Of a DNA stretch of 64,000 nucleotides, positions 12,901 through 23,173 are shown in pieces; position 1 is the stretch's first letter; each line of letters starts with the position of its first letter. The translations under genes were made by a program, and so were the position numbers. The stretch comes from Ischnura elegans (taxonomy: Eukaryota; Arthropoda; Insecta; Odonata; Coenagrionidae). Below the pieces are notes generated by a model, which worked only from the letters and a program-made list of their open reading frames with translations, had not been told where the DNA came from and did not search any database. The stretch spans positions 81,877,992 to 81,941,991 of the forward strand of contig NC_060253.1 of the NCBI RefSeq assembly GCF_921293095.1, given 5' to 3'.

Positions 12901-13650
12901 GATGAAATGACAATATTATTGATCTATCATATTTATGCTAGAAATGTAACCATAGGTTAATTACTACAGGGACACAACTAGGAATTTAGACTAGGGGGGT
13001 TTAGGAGGAACTAATACCAGGGTGTATGGGGGTATGGAATACCCACCAGGATAAGCGGTAGGTGCAAAATTAATAAATTGCGGAATTTTAAAGAGAAATG
13101 GTTCAAAATGGTGAGTTTTACGGCTTTCTGAGGGATCTATTCATCCTTAAACTATTCTAATTGTTATATTAATCCAATAATTAAAATGGATTAAACTAAA
13201 AAGTTCTCTGAGCTCTGGAGGGGCTTTTATCCCCCAAAACCTCCCACTGGCTGCACCACTGATTTACTGATATTTATTTATTATATTCCACCAGAAAAAG
13301 CGAAATAAAACACACATGCATAGATATGATACAAATATATTTGGATCCGATCTGTGATAGATACATTTTTGCATGAAAAAGGTTATTTTTCAATATGCTT
13401 TGTTCCAATCCCAAGATTAACCTTTTCAAAACATGACATGTTGCTTGTAACGTAAACACTGTTTATTTCTCATTGTAATTTATAAACCACCACCCTTCGT
13501 TAACTATCTGATTTACCTTTATTGTTCATGTTAATCAAATATTGCCCTCTGTATGTTATGGAATGATGAGTAACTGCAAATAAGTCATTCATTCTTTTCT
13601 GTTATGTATGGCTCTTGATGACAACTACTGCTAATAACCCATTTTCTTTA
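12901..13650. other. Unannotated stretch
   Basis: No gene recognised. It ends in a pyrimidine-rich tract (cccattttctttag) that could be a splice acceptor for the Harbinger-like frame that follows. Confidence 0.4.
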
Positions 13651-13787
13651 GGTCTGTTTCCAACACATTTGGGATTGAGAGAGCCACTGCATTAAGAGCT
13701 GTAAGAAGGGTGTGCGACGCACTCCACATCTTGGCTCCTCAGCTGGTATCCTGGGCGCTATTGATGGATGCCATATAGCCATCATAG

Positions 13788-14398
13788 CAGACCCGGCCCT
13801 AGCAGGTGCGGGGCTAGGGGCGAACCTTCAGTGCGGGTCCCTTCACTTAAAATATTAAACTCTATACCCCATCTACAAACTCGAGCATTTTGAATCCCTA
13901 CCACTCTCTGGCTAAGTATGTGTTCCCCTCCCAAATTCAGACTTCGTAATTACGCCGTTATGATACCATCACGCAGTTGAGTTCAAAATAGTATAATACT
14001 TTAGCTTATAATATAGCTTTCTAATTCGTTCACTGCAAGAGGGTGTGCTTCACTTTTGGTTTTCGGATCATCAGTGCTGTTGCTGACTTCAAGGAGGGCA
14101 TCTCTAACTTCATTTGCTTGATATCTTATTGCCTTTACACTCTCCACTCTACTCTCCCATCGTGTGTCGGAGTGTTTTTTCAAAGTTAAAGATGGTATCT
14201 TTTTTAGTAAGACATCCCATCTTTGGGTGGATGCTCCAAAAACAGCATAAATTTTTTGTCTAGCACGGAATTAACAATACAGTAATAGTTGAAATTGCAT
14301 TTTCAAAACTATCGTATATTTTAATTTTTTTTTCACGAACGCGGGGCCCCCCAAAGTGCGGGGCCGGGGGCGGTCGCCCCGCCCTAAGGCCGGCCCTG
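13788..14398 (-). mobile_element. hAT element, internally deleted, with 8-bp target duplication
   Basis: The ends are CAGACCCGGCCCTAG (left) and CTAAGGCCGGCCCTG (right), a hAT-type CAGGGCCGGCC terminal inverted repeat with a few mismatches. The flanking octamers CATCATAG and AATCATAG differ at one base, as expected for an 8-bp hAT target duplication. The element keeps only a fragment of its transposase (14001-14264, minus strand). It sits exactly within the Harbinger transposase frame. Confidence 0.85.
14001..14264 (-). pseudogene. hAT transposase fragment (ZMYM1/TTF-type hAT family)
   Basis: Read on the minus strand, the frame contains VFGASTQRWDVLLKK, then SDTRWESRVESVKAIRYQ and a DALLEVSN-like piece, ending in a stop at 14001. 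The R-W-x-x-R and S-D-T-R-W-E-S-R signatures are typical of the hAT transposases related to zinc-finger MYM-type proteins. Roughly 85 residues remain of a protein normally several hundred long; the catalytic acidic residues and the C-terminal dimerisation domain are absent. Confidence 0.8.
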
Positions 14399-14426
14399 AA
14401 TCATAGCACCAAAAGCAGAGGGTGCC

Positions 14427-14704
14427 ACTTAAGTAAATAGGAAACTTCATCACTCCATCTAATTCCGGGTGCTGCTTGAATACCTATATTCTTTTGTATC
14501 TACATGTATTTTTCTAATATACTCAAACCTTAAGTATTTTCTACAGTTAAATTCTTGACGTGGCATGCACAATGTGTGTCTTTGGTGGAATACAACATAT
14601 TATTACTATTATTGTTTAAAAATATTTGAGATTATGCAAGAGAATAAGTTTTTGCACCATCCACCGCCAATTGACTTTCGGCATCAAATTATTTACTTTA
14701 CTCA
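14427..14704. other. Unannotated stretch
   Basis: Short AT-rich region between the Harbinger remnant and a possible LINE tail; nothing recognised. Confidence 0.4.
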
Positions 14705-15115
14705 ATCATGATTGGGTCCTTCAGATGCATTGATCTCCTGACATTCTTTTCACTCCGCATTCCAGCTCGCAAAACGTGTGCAATACTGGAACTCTACACC
14801 AGCCCAATTTCCGTCTGGCAATATCCCATACATGTATCCCTCTTTTACCGCTTACCTTCTATTTTCAATTCCATCTCTAATACTTCTTCTTCTCATGACC
14901 TCTTTGTCTCCCGCACCAATTTCAATAACCAATTGAAAAGACTATCTTTCTGATACCCACCTTTTTCATGTATTGTATATGTTGTAAATGGTTGGTATTT
15001 ATGAGATTATTCTTATGCTTGTTTTTTTTAATTATACTTACATAATTTATTTTGTTTTTAAAACCCAGTGTAAATGCATTAGTTCTGTTTTTGGTGTTAA
15101 ATAAATAAATATACC
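14705..15115 (+). pseudogene. Possible LINE 3' end (C-terminus of RT ORF plus tail)
   Basis: The + strand frame 14708-14950 reads CIDLLTFFSLRIPARKT, later SSSHDLFVSRTNFNNQL and a stop. The order L-D-L-L-T..., then a hydrophobic stretch, then R-T-N-F resembles the extreme C-terminus of jockey/CR1-type LINE polymerases. An AT-rich 3' region ending in AAATAAATAAATATACC at about 15113 would suit a LINE tail. The catalytic RT domain is absent, so the assignment is tentative. Confidence 0.35.
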
Positions 15116-16234
15116 TTTCTATTGTCAATACTGAAATGAGCTCTGTATTGATATAATTGTGAATAATTTATTATGACCCTGAGGTTGTGGTATCTCCCAG
15201 ATATTGTGTCTATCATTGTCCTGGATTACAAAATCAGTAAAACCTCACCTATTTGTTTCTTGGAGAACATCCTACAGCAAGAGCAAGCAGCACTTCTCAT
15301 GAGAGTCGTGTGATCATAGCTAATTCCTAGGGATGAATTGTTGAGCACTTTTAAAAAACGTATGAGAATATATCTTAGGAGAATAAATGAATAACAGGCC
15401 TGTCTAATCAAAATTTCAAGAATTGTAATGTTCTATATATTGTTCTACATGTATCAATGCAACCGCAACCGCACACTTTGAAGGGATTCTCGCATCTGTA
15501 TACTCCCTGGTGTTCAATATAAATCAATTTAAATTTGACAGCAAACTGATAAAAGGAATGGAAAAACCTACACTAATTGATGAAGGTTTTGGCAAAATCA
15601 ATGTATCAAAAAGTCCAATCAATAAAACATCTTAGATAATAGAATGGAAAAAGAACCTTAATTTTTTAAGGAGGAGTAGAGGAGTCTGCTTGGGGCACGT
15701 GTGGCCGTTATTTTAAATTAACCAAATTTTAACACGTGAATATAAACCTCATTTGGATCATTTTGAGACTAGGAAAACATAACTTTTCTCAATTCTGATA
15801 AAAAGGGTAGCCTACTGGCCATCCACTTGGAGCCAAACATTGTGGCGGAGGTGGTATGGAGTAGCATACTGTGCCTTCCCCTTTGACGGATCCCATTCCC
15901 CACCGTCCTGTCGCTCACTTCCCCTCCACACTTCCCTCTACATTATCATAAAAATAATCTTACAATTAGTTCTGATATTAGATTTTTAAAACCTCTCAGG
16001 TCATATTTAGAGCCAGAGAGAATACCAAAGAATTAGGGGGCGGGGTGGAAGTTTAGGAGGGGATGAGGGTAGCATTGGGGTTATTTTTTGGAAGTTTCTT
16101 TACCTCCTCAAAGGCACTTGAAGCCATGACGAATCATTGGCATGTCCATGACCTCTATTGCCTTTCATTTTATGTTTTCTTACTTTGAGGGCCTCCATGA
16201 TTACTCTGGCTCTAAAATGTTTTCCACTCACCTA
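15116..16234. other. Unannotated stretch
   Basis: No coding exon, TIR pair or RNA gene recognised; a GC-richer patch at 15820-15950 carries no open frame of note. Confidence 0.4.
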
Positions 16235-16435
16235 GAGAAAGTTTGCCAGTCTCAGTAGAGGTGGGGTACAATATTCTCCAGCCATTCTCAAAAGAAGGTT
16301 GTGGGTTTGAGTCTAACCTGGATAGGTTACCCCCGTCCACAGCATGGTTATTTTTGGTCGTGAATTAATATTTATTTGTATCGCCCAACATAAAGGCCAA
16401 TTTATTCTGTTTTTGGAGTGGTGAATATAAATAAA
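16235..16435 (+). mobile_element. tRNA-derived SINE-like element
   Basis: The segment has a tRNA-like head with a degenerate box A (TCTCAGTAGAGGTGG) and a box B-like GGGTTTGAGTCTAACC at about 16308. It is followed by a body with TTGGTCGTGAATTAATA and an A-rich tail (AATATAAATAAAAAAAG) ending near 16432. This head-body-tail order is that of arthropod tRNA-derived SINEs transcribed by RNA polymerase III. The boxes have drifted, so it is an old copy. Confidence 0.55.
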
Positions 16436-17929
16436 AAAAGACTCTAACATTCGGTGCGTGGATGTTGTGGCCTTATTAAGAGTTTATGAACGTTAGGAAC
16501 GCGTTATTCTTATGAAAACATTTCATAAGAGTAACTATTCCCAGTATGTGTATATAAGTCTCTTATTGATCACTATGTACTTCAATATTTAATTTGATGG
16601 ATATTACACCTTATATTTCGTCTGGAAGTTAACATTAAGTTAAAATAGGATCGGGAACATAATGTTCCGTTTTCGCAACTTTGGCCGAATTAGGTATTCT
16701 ATAGGCAGTTATGCAACCCGCATTGACATAAATTGATACAAATTTCCATCTCGTAGGTATATGACGTTTTTAATGTCTGAATATTCCTACGACTTTAGCA
16801 CTTTTTTTTTAACAGATATCGTGAGAATTGATAATTAAATTTCTTATATATATTATCTGTCCAGTGCGGTGTAGTACCATTCGACAGAAATCCACTATAA
16901 AATAGACAGGCATTACGGTTTGAAAGAAATGAGTCAAAGCGAATATTTTCTTGCATTTTACAGTTTTTAAGTTTCTACTGAGGAAATATATGTTTAGGAC
17001 ATACCTAATTAGAAAAAAATTTCATTCGCCGAAAATAGCGCTTTTCAGAATACTCACTGTCTAAAATTTTAAGTTGTCATAAAACCATCGTGCCTAAGGC
17101 CATTACGTTCAAGGAAATTCCACTGAGGAAAACTGTCTTAAAAATGCAATTACTAAAAAATCCTTTCAATGTCATTTGCTTGAAGTTAATTATATCTCCT
17201 CTACCAAATATCGTGGATTTTGCAGCCTCAAATAGTAATAATATTTTGAACATGATTGTATAATTTTAATTTTTGTAAAATAAAATTTCCTTCGTGTGCC
17301 CGTGATATTTTAGAAGTTAATCATATATTATCCCTTAAATATCGATAATTTCAATACTTTCACATTCCAAAATTTTTTTTATCACAGAAAATTTTCGCGG
17401 AAAACTCTGCTGATGTAAGAAATAAGAAAATATAATTACAGAACGAATATTATTTATGAGCACGTTGCATGTTTGAAATTATTTTAATATTCCTCCATGG
17501 AAAATCGATCATTCCTACGGTCTATAATTTTCATTTATCATAGTTCCATCCCGCGGAATCTCGCGAGAATTCTTATGAGGAAAAGACTTTTAGGATATAA
17601 CTGCAAAATCAAGTCCGTAATGAAAAAATGAATTTCAGAAGTTATTAACTTAATTAATTGTTATTACAAATTACTTAAAATAACATAGTTAATTATTTTA
17701 AATTAACTAATTATTAACGTCGAAGTAAAATTTAAATGCACTCAGGAGATGGAAAAGATCCACCAAATTCGGTTAAAAGCAAACCTAGCTCGACGACAAT
17801 GACCGCGTTCCGTTACTAAGTTACATTCTTGAATTCTGCGACTTGAGCTGAATCGTTCACGTTTAAGCGGTGTTATAAACTGTTATATACAGATTTCTTT
17901 GAGAACTCGATAAAAAGGAGGCTATTATA
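16436..17929. other. Unannotated AT-rich stretch upstream of the candidate gene at 17930-23999
   Basis: No ORF, TIR or RNA gene recognised. It would include the promoter of the membrane-protein gene if the proposed 5' exon is real. Confidence 0.4.
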
Positions 17930-18022
17930 TTATTCTGCTCGGGAATTATATTTTTGTTCGTAAGCCGACAGAATTACTGAGAGCTACGGAAGAGAAATTT
18001 GGCGAAGTGACGAGCTGTCACG
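17930..18022 (+). other. Candidate 5' untranslated exon
   Basis: A strong donor (CACG|gtaagt; the GT is at 18023) follows about 90 bp without an ATG-initiated frame. The next good acceptor on this strand before a protein-coding exon is tgcag at 23561-23565, just before the 129-codon ORF. The intron between them contains the whole Ty3/gypsy element; without it the intron would be only about 240 bp. The exon start is a guess. Confidence 0.4.
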
Positions 18023-18068
18023 GTAAGTGTCCTCATATTGCTTAGTATCATTTTTTTAACTTTTCATA

Positions 18069-18072
18069 ACAT
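18069..18072. other. Target-site duplication ACAT, left copy
   Basis: ACAT precedes the 5' LTR and is repeated at 23368-23371 after the 3' LTR, marking the integration site of the gypsy element. Confidence 0.9.
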
Positions 18073-18266
18073 TGTAGCGGAGCGCTGTCCGCTACTCAGG
18101 ACAGGGACACTTGGGGGAAACCCAGGAGGTGGGGGCGTGAAGCCCTCGACGGGAGAAGGGCTTTTGGGGCCCGTTGTAAAAGAGAGAGAATAAAGGAGTT
18201 GTGGTTTGAACCTCGAAGTGAGCGAACGTTATTTTGAATATCCTTCTCCAGCGAACCGGCGCTACA
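18073..18266 (+). repeat. 5' LTR
   Basis: 194 bp, TGT...ACA ends with the inverted termini TGTAGCG/CGCTACA. An AATAAA polyadenylation signal lies at 18189-18194, so the U3/R/U5 elements fit within the short LTR. Confidence 0.97.
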
Positions 18267-18267
18267 T

Positions 18268-18285
18268 TGGCGCAGTCGGCAGGAT
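18268..18285 (+). other. Primer-binding site
   Basis: TGGCGCAGTCGGCAGGAT starts one base after the 5' LTR. The opening TGG would pair with a tRNA 3' CCA end. Very similar sites occur in 17.6/297-type gypsy elements; I cannot decide the tRNA species from the sequence alone. Confidence 0.85.
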
Positions 18286-18332
18286 TGTGTTCTCGTTCCT
18301 GAGATTTTGCGTGCGGTTCGGCGGCGGCAGCC

Positions 18333-19175
18333 ATGGCGGGTATGGTGATGCCGGAGAAGTTTAGTGGTGCGGAGGAGTGGGAAGACTGGGTCTTCCAATT
18401 TGAGACAGTGGCGGAAATAAATAAATGGCCTGAGGAGCAGAAGACGCTCTACCTGAGACTCTGCCTCACAGGAAACGCTCTCTCGGCGTTTCGTGATCTG
18501 CCGGAGGAAAACAGAGGGAGCTATGAAAAGGCGCGGGAGGCGTTGGGGCGGCGCTTCAACCCAAGGGAAGCGAGCGAGAAGGAGAAGGCGCGATTCGTCC
18601 AAAGGGCGCGCAACCCCGGAGAAGACATCGCCGCCTTTGCCACGGACCTCGGGCGCCTTGCTCGGCGCGCATACCCTTCCTGGCCCGAGGATGCGAGAAA
18701 GGCCGTAGTGCGCGACCGCTTCCTCGATGGGCTCGACGGGAACATTCGGGTGTGGGTGAAGCAGGCGAGACCTGCTAGCCTCGAGGAAGCAATCGGCGTT
18801 GCAATCGAGATGGAGGCAATCCATTTCGCCGAGTCATCCACCAGGGGAGTGAATGCGTTGGCGCCGGCGACGCTCGTCAGGTCACAGGATATCGGTGTGG
18901 GGAGTCGAGGGTGTGGTCGCGAGGACAGAGTGGAGGCCGCGTTGACTCAGAACTCAGAGACAATGAGAGAGGTGTTGCAATTTCCACGAGGGATGGTTAT
19001 GTCGAGTGGTGAGGACCATGACCCCGCTCCCGCTCCGGAGAGGCGGCGCCCTAATTCCAGTGTGAGGCGCAGAGATCGGCCGCGCTGTTGGATGTGCGGC
19101 GAGGAGGGCCATCTGAGGGCCGAATGCCCACGGCTTTCCTTCTCGGGAAACGATGGGAGGCCGAGGAGACGGTAA
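18333..19175 (+). CDS. gag: Gypsy gag polyprotein
   Basis: This 280-residue structural protein would form the particle that packages the element RNA. The start at 18333 has a good context (gccATGG). The first about 170 residues match the retrotransposon Gag capsid fold: an F-S-G-x-E-x-W-E-D-W segment near residues 10-20, followed by helices rich in Arg and Glu. A single CX2CX4HX4C zinc knuckle (CWMCGEEGHLRAEC) begins at Cys252 and should bind RNA. The C-terminal tail overlaps pol by 88 bases, and a -1 slippery site lies inside it. No stop codon or frameshift disrupts the frame. Confidence 0.95.
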   Translation: MAGMVMPEKFSGAEEWEDWVFQFETVAEINKWPEEQKTLYLRLCLTGNALSAFRDLPEENRGSYEKAREALGRRFNPREASEKEKARFVQRARNPGEDIAAFATDLGRLARRAYPSWPEDARKAVVRDRFLDGLDGNIRVWVKQARPASLEEAIGVAIEMEAIHFAESSTRGVNALAPATLVRSQDIGVGSRGCGREDRVEAALTQNSETMREVLQFPRGMVMSSGEDHDPAPAPERRRPNSSVRRRDRPRCWMCGEEGHLRAECPRLSFSGNDGRPRRR

Positions 19176-22100
19176 CCTTCTCGGCCGCAGACGGAAAAGG
19201 AAACCGAGACACTACTTCACCGCTCGAGGGCGTCGGAGGACGCGGAGTAAAGGAAATTTGGACAATTTTGTCCGAGTCAGTGCCCCTGGTGCGCGGATCC
19301 GTTTCGGGGATCCCCGTCGAGATACTAATAGACACGGGAGCGGCAGTGTCACTGATATCGGAAGAAATATGGAGCCGCACCGAAAATTCGGGGAAAATCA
19401 TAACAGACAATGTGACACTAATAACGGCGAATGGGGAGCCATTACGGGTGCTTGGGAAGGGTGAAGTGATACTTCAGATCGGAGGGGAAGAGTTCTCTCA
19501 TGATGTGCTCATCGCCCCGCGCCTATCGAAGGGATGCCTCCTGGGTGCCGATTTTCTGCGAGCACATCAGTGTGACGTGGCTTTTTCCCGGAATTGCATT
19601 CTTCTCCGCGGAAAAGCGGTGCCTTTTCTCGCAAGTGAGGGAAAGTGCGAGTGGGGCTGCGCAGTGACGTTGAAGGAGAACGTTGTTCTTCCTCCTCACC
19701 ACGAAGTGGTAGTGGAGTGTTTGGTGAGCTCGGACCCGGGGTTCAAAGAAAAAGTGGGGATAATCGAGCCAAACCCAAAACTTTTAGAGCGTTATGGCGT
19801 TTTCGGTGCGCGGATTTTGCATAACGTGAAGGATACGGTGAATATGCTTTTCCTGAATCCCTTGGGAGAGACAGTGACTCTATACAAAGACACGAAAGTG
19901 GGCGTATTGCACGAGTGTTGTGGAGAACAAGTGGAAACATGTCAAAAGCCCGTTTTTAGTCTGGAGAACGCGCATCTCCCCCCAGCATCTTCCCTCTTTG
20001 ACTTAAACTGTGCCGATATTAGTGAAGCGGAAATAGAGGAACTCAAAACAGTGTTGAATGAGTTTTCAGATGTGTGCTCTCGAGGACCCTACGACTTAGG
20101 GCGTACAAACATTCTTAAGCACACAATAGAGACTAGGGATGTGTCCCCGGTTCGGCAACCTCCCAGGAGATTGCCAATCCACAGACGCGGAGAAGTGCGA
20201 CGAATCGTAGAGGAAATGATGAGGGACGATATAATCGAAGAATCATCATCTCCTTGGAGTTCACCGATCGTTCTTGTGACAAAGAAAGACGGATCGACGC
20301 GATTTTGTGTTGATTATAGGCGTCTGAATTCCGTGACTCACAAAGATGCTTATCCCCTCCCCCGCATGGACGACATTCTCGATTCGCTCGCCGGCGCAAC
20401 AGCTTTCTCCACAATAGATATGGCGTCAGGATACTGGCAGTGCGAGGTCGCGGAAGCTGATCGAGAAAAGACAGCCTTTACCACTGGTGACGGTCTGTAT
20501 CAGTTTAAAGTGCTGCCTTTCGGATTGTGCAACGGACCCAGTACATTCCAAAGACTAATGGACCTAGTGCTCGCGGGTGCACAGTGGAGGTCTTGTTTGG
20601 TGTACTTGGATGACGTCATAATTTTTGGAAGGGATTTTAGGGAGCACGTAGAAAGGCTAACAGATGTGTTGATACGCCTAAGGAAGGCGGGACTGAAAAT
20701 TAAGCCTGAGAAGTGCCAAATCATGAAACCATCTGTGAAATTTTTAGGCCATATAGTCTCCAAAAATAGTGTCGCGACGGATCCTAATAAAATTGCAGCG
20801 ATCACACAATGGCGATCTCCAGCATCCCTTGAGGAGCTTAGGGCGTTCCTAGGAACTGTGTCTTACTACAGGCGGTTTATTAGAGACTTTTCACTGATAG
20901 CCTGCCCCCTTCACAGGTTGACCGAAAAGCATGCCTTATTTAAATGGAGTGCAGAATGTGAAGACGCCTTTCAGACTCTTAAGCGAAAGCTAACGTGTTC
21001 ACCGATTTTGGCCTTCCCGCGGATGGACTGCGAATTTACGCTCGACTGTGACGCTAGCGGGATGGGTATCGGGGCCGTACTCAGCCAGAGACAGGAAGGC
21101 GAGGAAAGGGTTGTGGCCTATTATAGTCGGACGCTCTCACGTGCCGAAAAACAATATTGTGTGACGAGGCGTGAACTTTTGGCGGTAGTAAATTCTACCC
21201 GCCATTTTCGCCAATATTTATTAGGCAAACGGTTTGTGGTGCGCACCGATCATAATTCCCTTCAGTGGTTGAGATCGTTTCGAGAACCGGAAGGACAAGT
21301 TGCTCGCTGGCTTGAGCAATTGTCGGAGTATGACTTTTTAGTGGTGCATCGGCCGGGAAACAAACATGGAAATGCCGACGGTTTATCCCGGTCTGTTTGT
21401 AAACAGTGCGCTCGGGGAGAGGGGGAGCTGATTTCAGCGGAAATCGACGCCGTCTTAGAGGCCCCCAGTGAAAGCGTGAGAGACAGACAAAGCAAAGACC
21501 CCGTGCTGAGAAGGGTAATGGAAGCACTCGAAGCAGGAATTCGGCCGTCCGAGGGAGAGAGGAGGGGTGACTGCCCGAGGGCGAAGGCTTTGTGGACACA
21601 ATGGGATAGACTAGTGTTTAAGGATGGGGCTCTCTTTCGAAGGTGGGAAGAAGAAGGAAGGGACGCCTTCCGTCTCCAGATAATTGTGCCTGCTGAGGCT
21701 AGGGACGAAATTCTTCGGGCTTTGCACGATTCGCCCGTCGGAGGCCATTTAGGGTATGAGAAAACTCTAGGTAAAGTGAGAGAGCGCTACTATTGGCCCG
21801 GATACACAAAAGACGTGGAAATTTGGTGCCGCACGTGTGAAGATTGTTCGCGTCGGAAATCCCCGCCTCACCAGCAACGAGCACCACTGGGTCATTGCCC
21901 GACGGGAGGACCGATGGAAAGGATTTCCATGGACATTTTAGGACCACTTCCTCAAACAAAGTTGGGAAATAAATATATATTGGTGGTCGCTGATGAGTTC
22001 ACCAAGTGGACCGAAGCGTATGCCATGCATAACCAAGAGGCGGAAACAGTGGCGCATCATGTTAAGGGCTTCGTGTGCAGATGGGGAGTGCCACGGGAAA

Positions 22101-23023
22101 TCCATACTGATCAAGGACGCCAATTCGAATCCCGCCTCTTCCAAGAGATGTGTAAAGTGATTGGGGCGGTAAAAACAAGAACATCACCCTACCACCCACA
22201 GTCGGACGGCCAAGTCGAGCGGTTCAATAGAACATTATTAGCTATGTTGAGCCAGTGGACGGATATGGAATCCGAATGGGATGAGCATTTGGATTCCGTC
22301 ATGCTAGCCTATCGGTCGGCCAAACACAGCAGCACAGGATTTACACCTTATTTTCTTATGTTTGGCAGAGAAGTGCGCCTTCCCATTGAATTAGAGTGGG
22401 GGATCCCTGACGTGCAGAGGGGGGTGGCGAAAGAAGGCGACTTTGTGAGACGCTTGCGAGAGAGCCTCGAGAAAGCCCATGATCTCGCACGGCAGAGGCT
22501 TGGGTCGGCCCACCTCCGGCAAAAAGAACAATACGACCGCCGTTGTCACGGTGCACCCTTTGAGGAAGGGGAAAGGGTATGGCTCCACGATCCCGCTACG
22601 GCAAGAGGGAAGTGTCGCAAATTCCATCGCCCCTGGACGGGTCCTTTCCAAATCATACGGAAATTGTCCGAGGTCACGTACCGAGTGAAGAAGGTGGATA
22701 ATCCTCGCCGCCGCCTAGTGGTACACTTCAACCGACTCAAAAGGTGGGAGGAAAGACCGGGAGGAGATACGGAAAAGGAATGTGAGAATACGGACGGAGT
22801 TGAAGAGACAAAAGATGGGCCAAGAGAGGCCGAGACAGCGAGGGAAAAACCGGTCGTCCGCGGAGGGGGTGGATGGAAGTTTTTCTCCATTCCACCAACA
22901 CAGGAGGGCCAAGCGACTCCGGCAGCGAGAGAGGAGCCACCAGCTGAAGCGGTTATTGAGCCGACCATGCGATATCCCAGACGGGTGACAAGGGAGCCAG
23001 AAAGGTTTCAAGCCGGGCTCTGA
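19088..23023 (+). CDS. pol: Gypsy pol polyprotein (protease, RT, RNase H, integrase)
   Basis: The 1311-codon open frame lies in the -1 frame relative to gag. It is most likely made as a Gag-Pol fusion by frameshifting at 19145-19151, so the ATG at 19088 is only the frame's first Met. Domains in order: aspartic protease with DTGA at Asp82; reverse transcriptase with CVDYRRLN and the catalytic YLDD at 506-509; RNase H starting DCDASG at 653, with later RTDHNSL; integrase with an H-H-C-C zinc finger from His880 and catalytic Asp949, Asp1008 and Glu1044 (a DX58DX35E core); and a GPF-type C-terminal module (WTGPFQII). No chromodomain is obvious. All catalytic residues I checked are present. Confidence 0.96.
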   Translation: MDVRRGGPSEGRMPTAFLLGKRWEAEETVTFSAADGKGNRDTTSPLEGVGGRGVKEIWTILSESVPLVRGSVSGIPVEILIDTGAAVSLISEEIWSRTENSGKIITDNVTLITANGEPLRVLGKGEVILQIGGEEFSHDVLIAPRLSKGCLLGADFLRAHQCDVAFSRNCILLRGKAVPFLASEGKCEWGCAVTLKENVVLPPHHEVVVECLVSSDPGFKEKVGIIEPNPKLLERYGVFGARILHNVKDTVNMLFLNPLGETVTLYKDTKVGVLHECCGEQVETCQKPVFSLENAHLPPASSLFDLNCADISEAEIEELKTVLNEFSDVCSRGPYDLGRTNILKHTIETRDVSPVRQPPRRLPIHRRGEVRRIVEEMMRDDIIEESSSPWSSPIVLVTKKDGSTRFCVDYRRLNSVTHKDAYPLPRMDDILDSLAGATAFSTIDMASGYWQCEVAEADREKTAFTTGDGLYQFKVLPFGLCNGPSTFQRLMDLVLAGAQWRSCLVYLDDVIIFGRDFREHVERLTDVLIRLRKAGLKIKPEKCQIMKPSVKFLGHIVSKNSVATDPNKIAAITQWRSPASLEELRAFLGTVSYYRRFIRDFSLIACPLHRLTEKHALFKWSAECEDAFQTLKRKLTCSPILAFPRMDCEFTLDCDASGMGIGAVLSQRQEGEERVVAYYSRTLSRAEKQYCVTRRELLAVVNSTRHFRQYLLGKRFVVRTDHNSLQWLRSFREPEGQVARWLEQLSEYDFLVVHRPGNKHGNADGLSRSVCKQCARGEGELISAEIDAVLEAPSESVRDRQSKDPVLRRVMEALEAGIRPSEGERRGDCPRAKALWTQWDRLVFKDGALFRRWEEEGRDAFRLQIIVPAEARDEILRALHDSPVGGHLGYEKTLGKVRERYYWPGYTKDVEIWCRTCEDCSRRKSPPHQQRAPLGHCPTGGPMERISMDILGPLPQTKLGNKYILVVADEFTKWTEAYAMHNQEAETVAHHVKGFVCRWGVPREIHTDQGRQFESRLFQEMCKVIGAVKTRTSPYHPQSDGQVERFNRTLLAMLSQWTDMESEWDEHLDSVMLAYRSAKHSSTGFTPYFLMFGREVRLPIELEWGIPDVQRGVAKEGDFVRRLRESLEKAHDLARQRLGSAHLRQKEQYDRRCHGAPFEEGERVWLHDPATARGKCRKFHRPWTGPFQIIRKLSEVTYRVKKVDNPRRRLVVHFNRLKRWEERPGGDTEKECENTDGVEETKDGPREAETAREKPVVRGGGGWKFFSIPPTQEGQATPAAREEPPAEAVIEPTMRYPRRVTREPERFQAGL
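19145..19186 (+). promoter_or_regulatory. -1 ribosomal frameshift signal between gag and pol
   Basis: The heptamer GGGAAAC at 19145-19151 is in the correct phase for a -1 slip (G GGA AAC; GGA and AAC are gag codons). After a 7-base spacer, a stem begins with GGCCGAG (19159-19165) and pairs perfectly with CTCGGCC (19180-19186) across a 14-base loop. The gag stop codon (19173-19175) lies inside the loop. Heptamer, spacer length and stem position match the classical retroviral arrangement; GGGAAAC is a known slippery sequence. Confidence 0.85.
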
Positions 23024-23154
23024 GGAAGGAGTAATTCCGGGGGGGTGGTCTCTTTTCTTTTCGTTTCAGAGGTAAGGAGATAAAGGCGCCAACTTTCCGA
23101 GATCCGAGGACAGCGAAGGTTCCAGCTATGCTGACCGTCGCGAGGGCGCGACGC

Positions 23155-23173
23155 CTTTGAAAGGAGGGGGCAG
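23155..23173 (+). other. Polypurine tract
   Basis: A purine run (GAAAGGAGGGGGCAG) directly precedes the 3' LTR and would prime plus-strand synthesis. Confidence 0.85.

Larger units (their letters stand above)
13651..14426 (+). pseudogene. Harbinger (HARBI1-like) transposase remnant, split by a hAT insertion
   Basis: From 13652 the frame reads SVSNTFGIERATALRAVRRV and then CDALHILAPQLV. This matches the helix-turn-helix region of PIF/Harbinger DDE transposases. After a frame change near 13745 it reads GILGAIDGCHIAI, the conserved segment holding the first catalytic Asp (G-x-I-D-G-C/T-H-I). The frame is interrupted at 13788 by a hAT element and resumes at 14399 with APKAEGAT followed by a stop. 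The part between the HTH and the GAIDG motif is missing, so no active enzyme is made. It could descend from a Harbinger transposon or from a domesticated HARBI1-type gene copy; the upstream splice-acceptor-like tract leaves both open. Confidence 0.7.

Noticed and set aside
18096-18824. 242-codon open frame on the minus strand under gag
   Set aside because: It is an antisense shadow of the GC-rich gag frame and LTR; no domain or start context, and gag on the + strand explains the sequence.
21195-21599. Minus-strand ORFs within pol
   Set aside because: Shadows of the pol frame, which carries all canonical domains.
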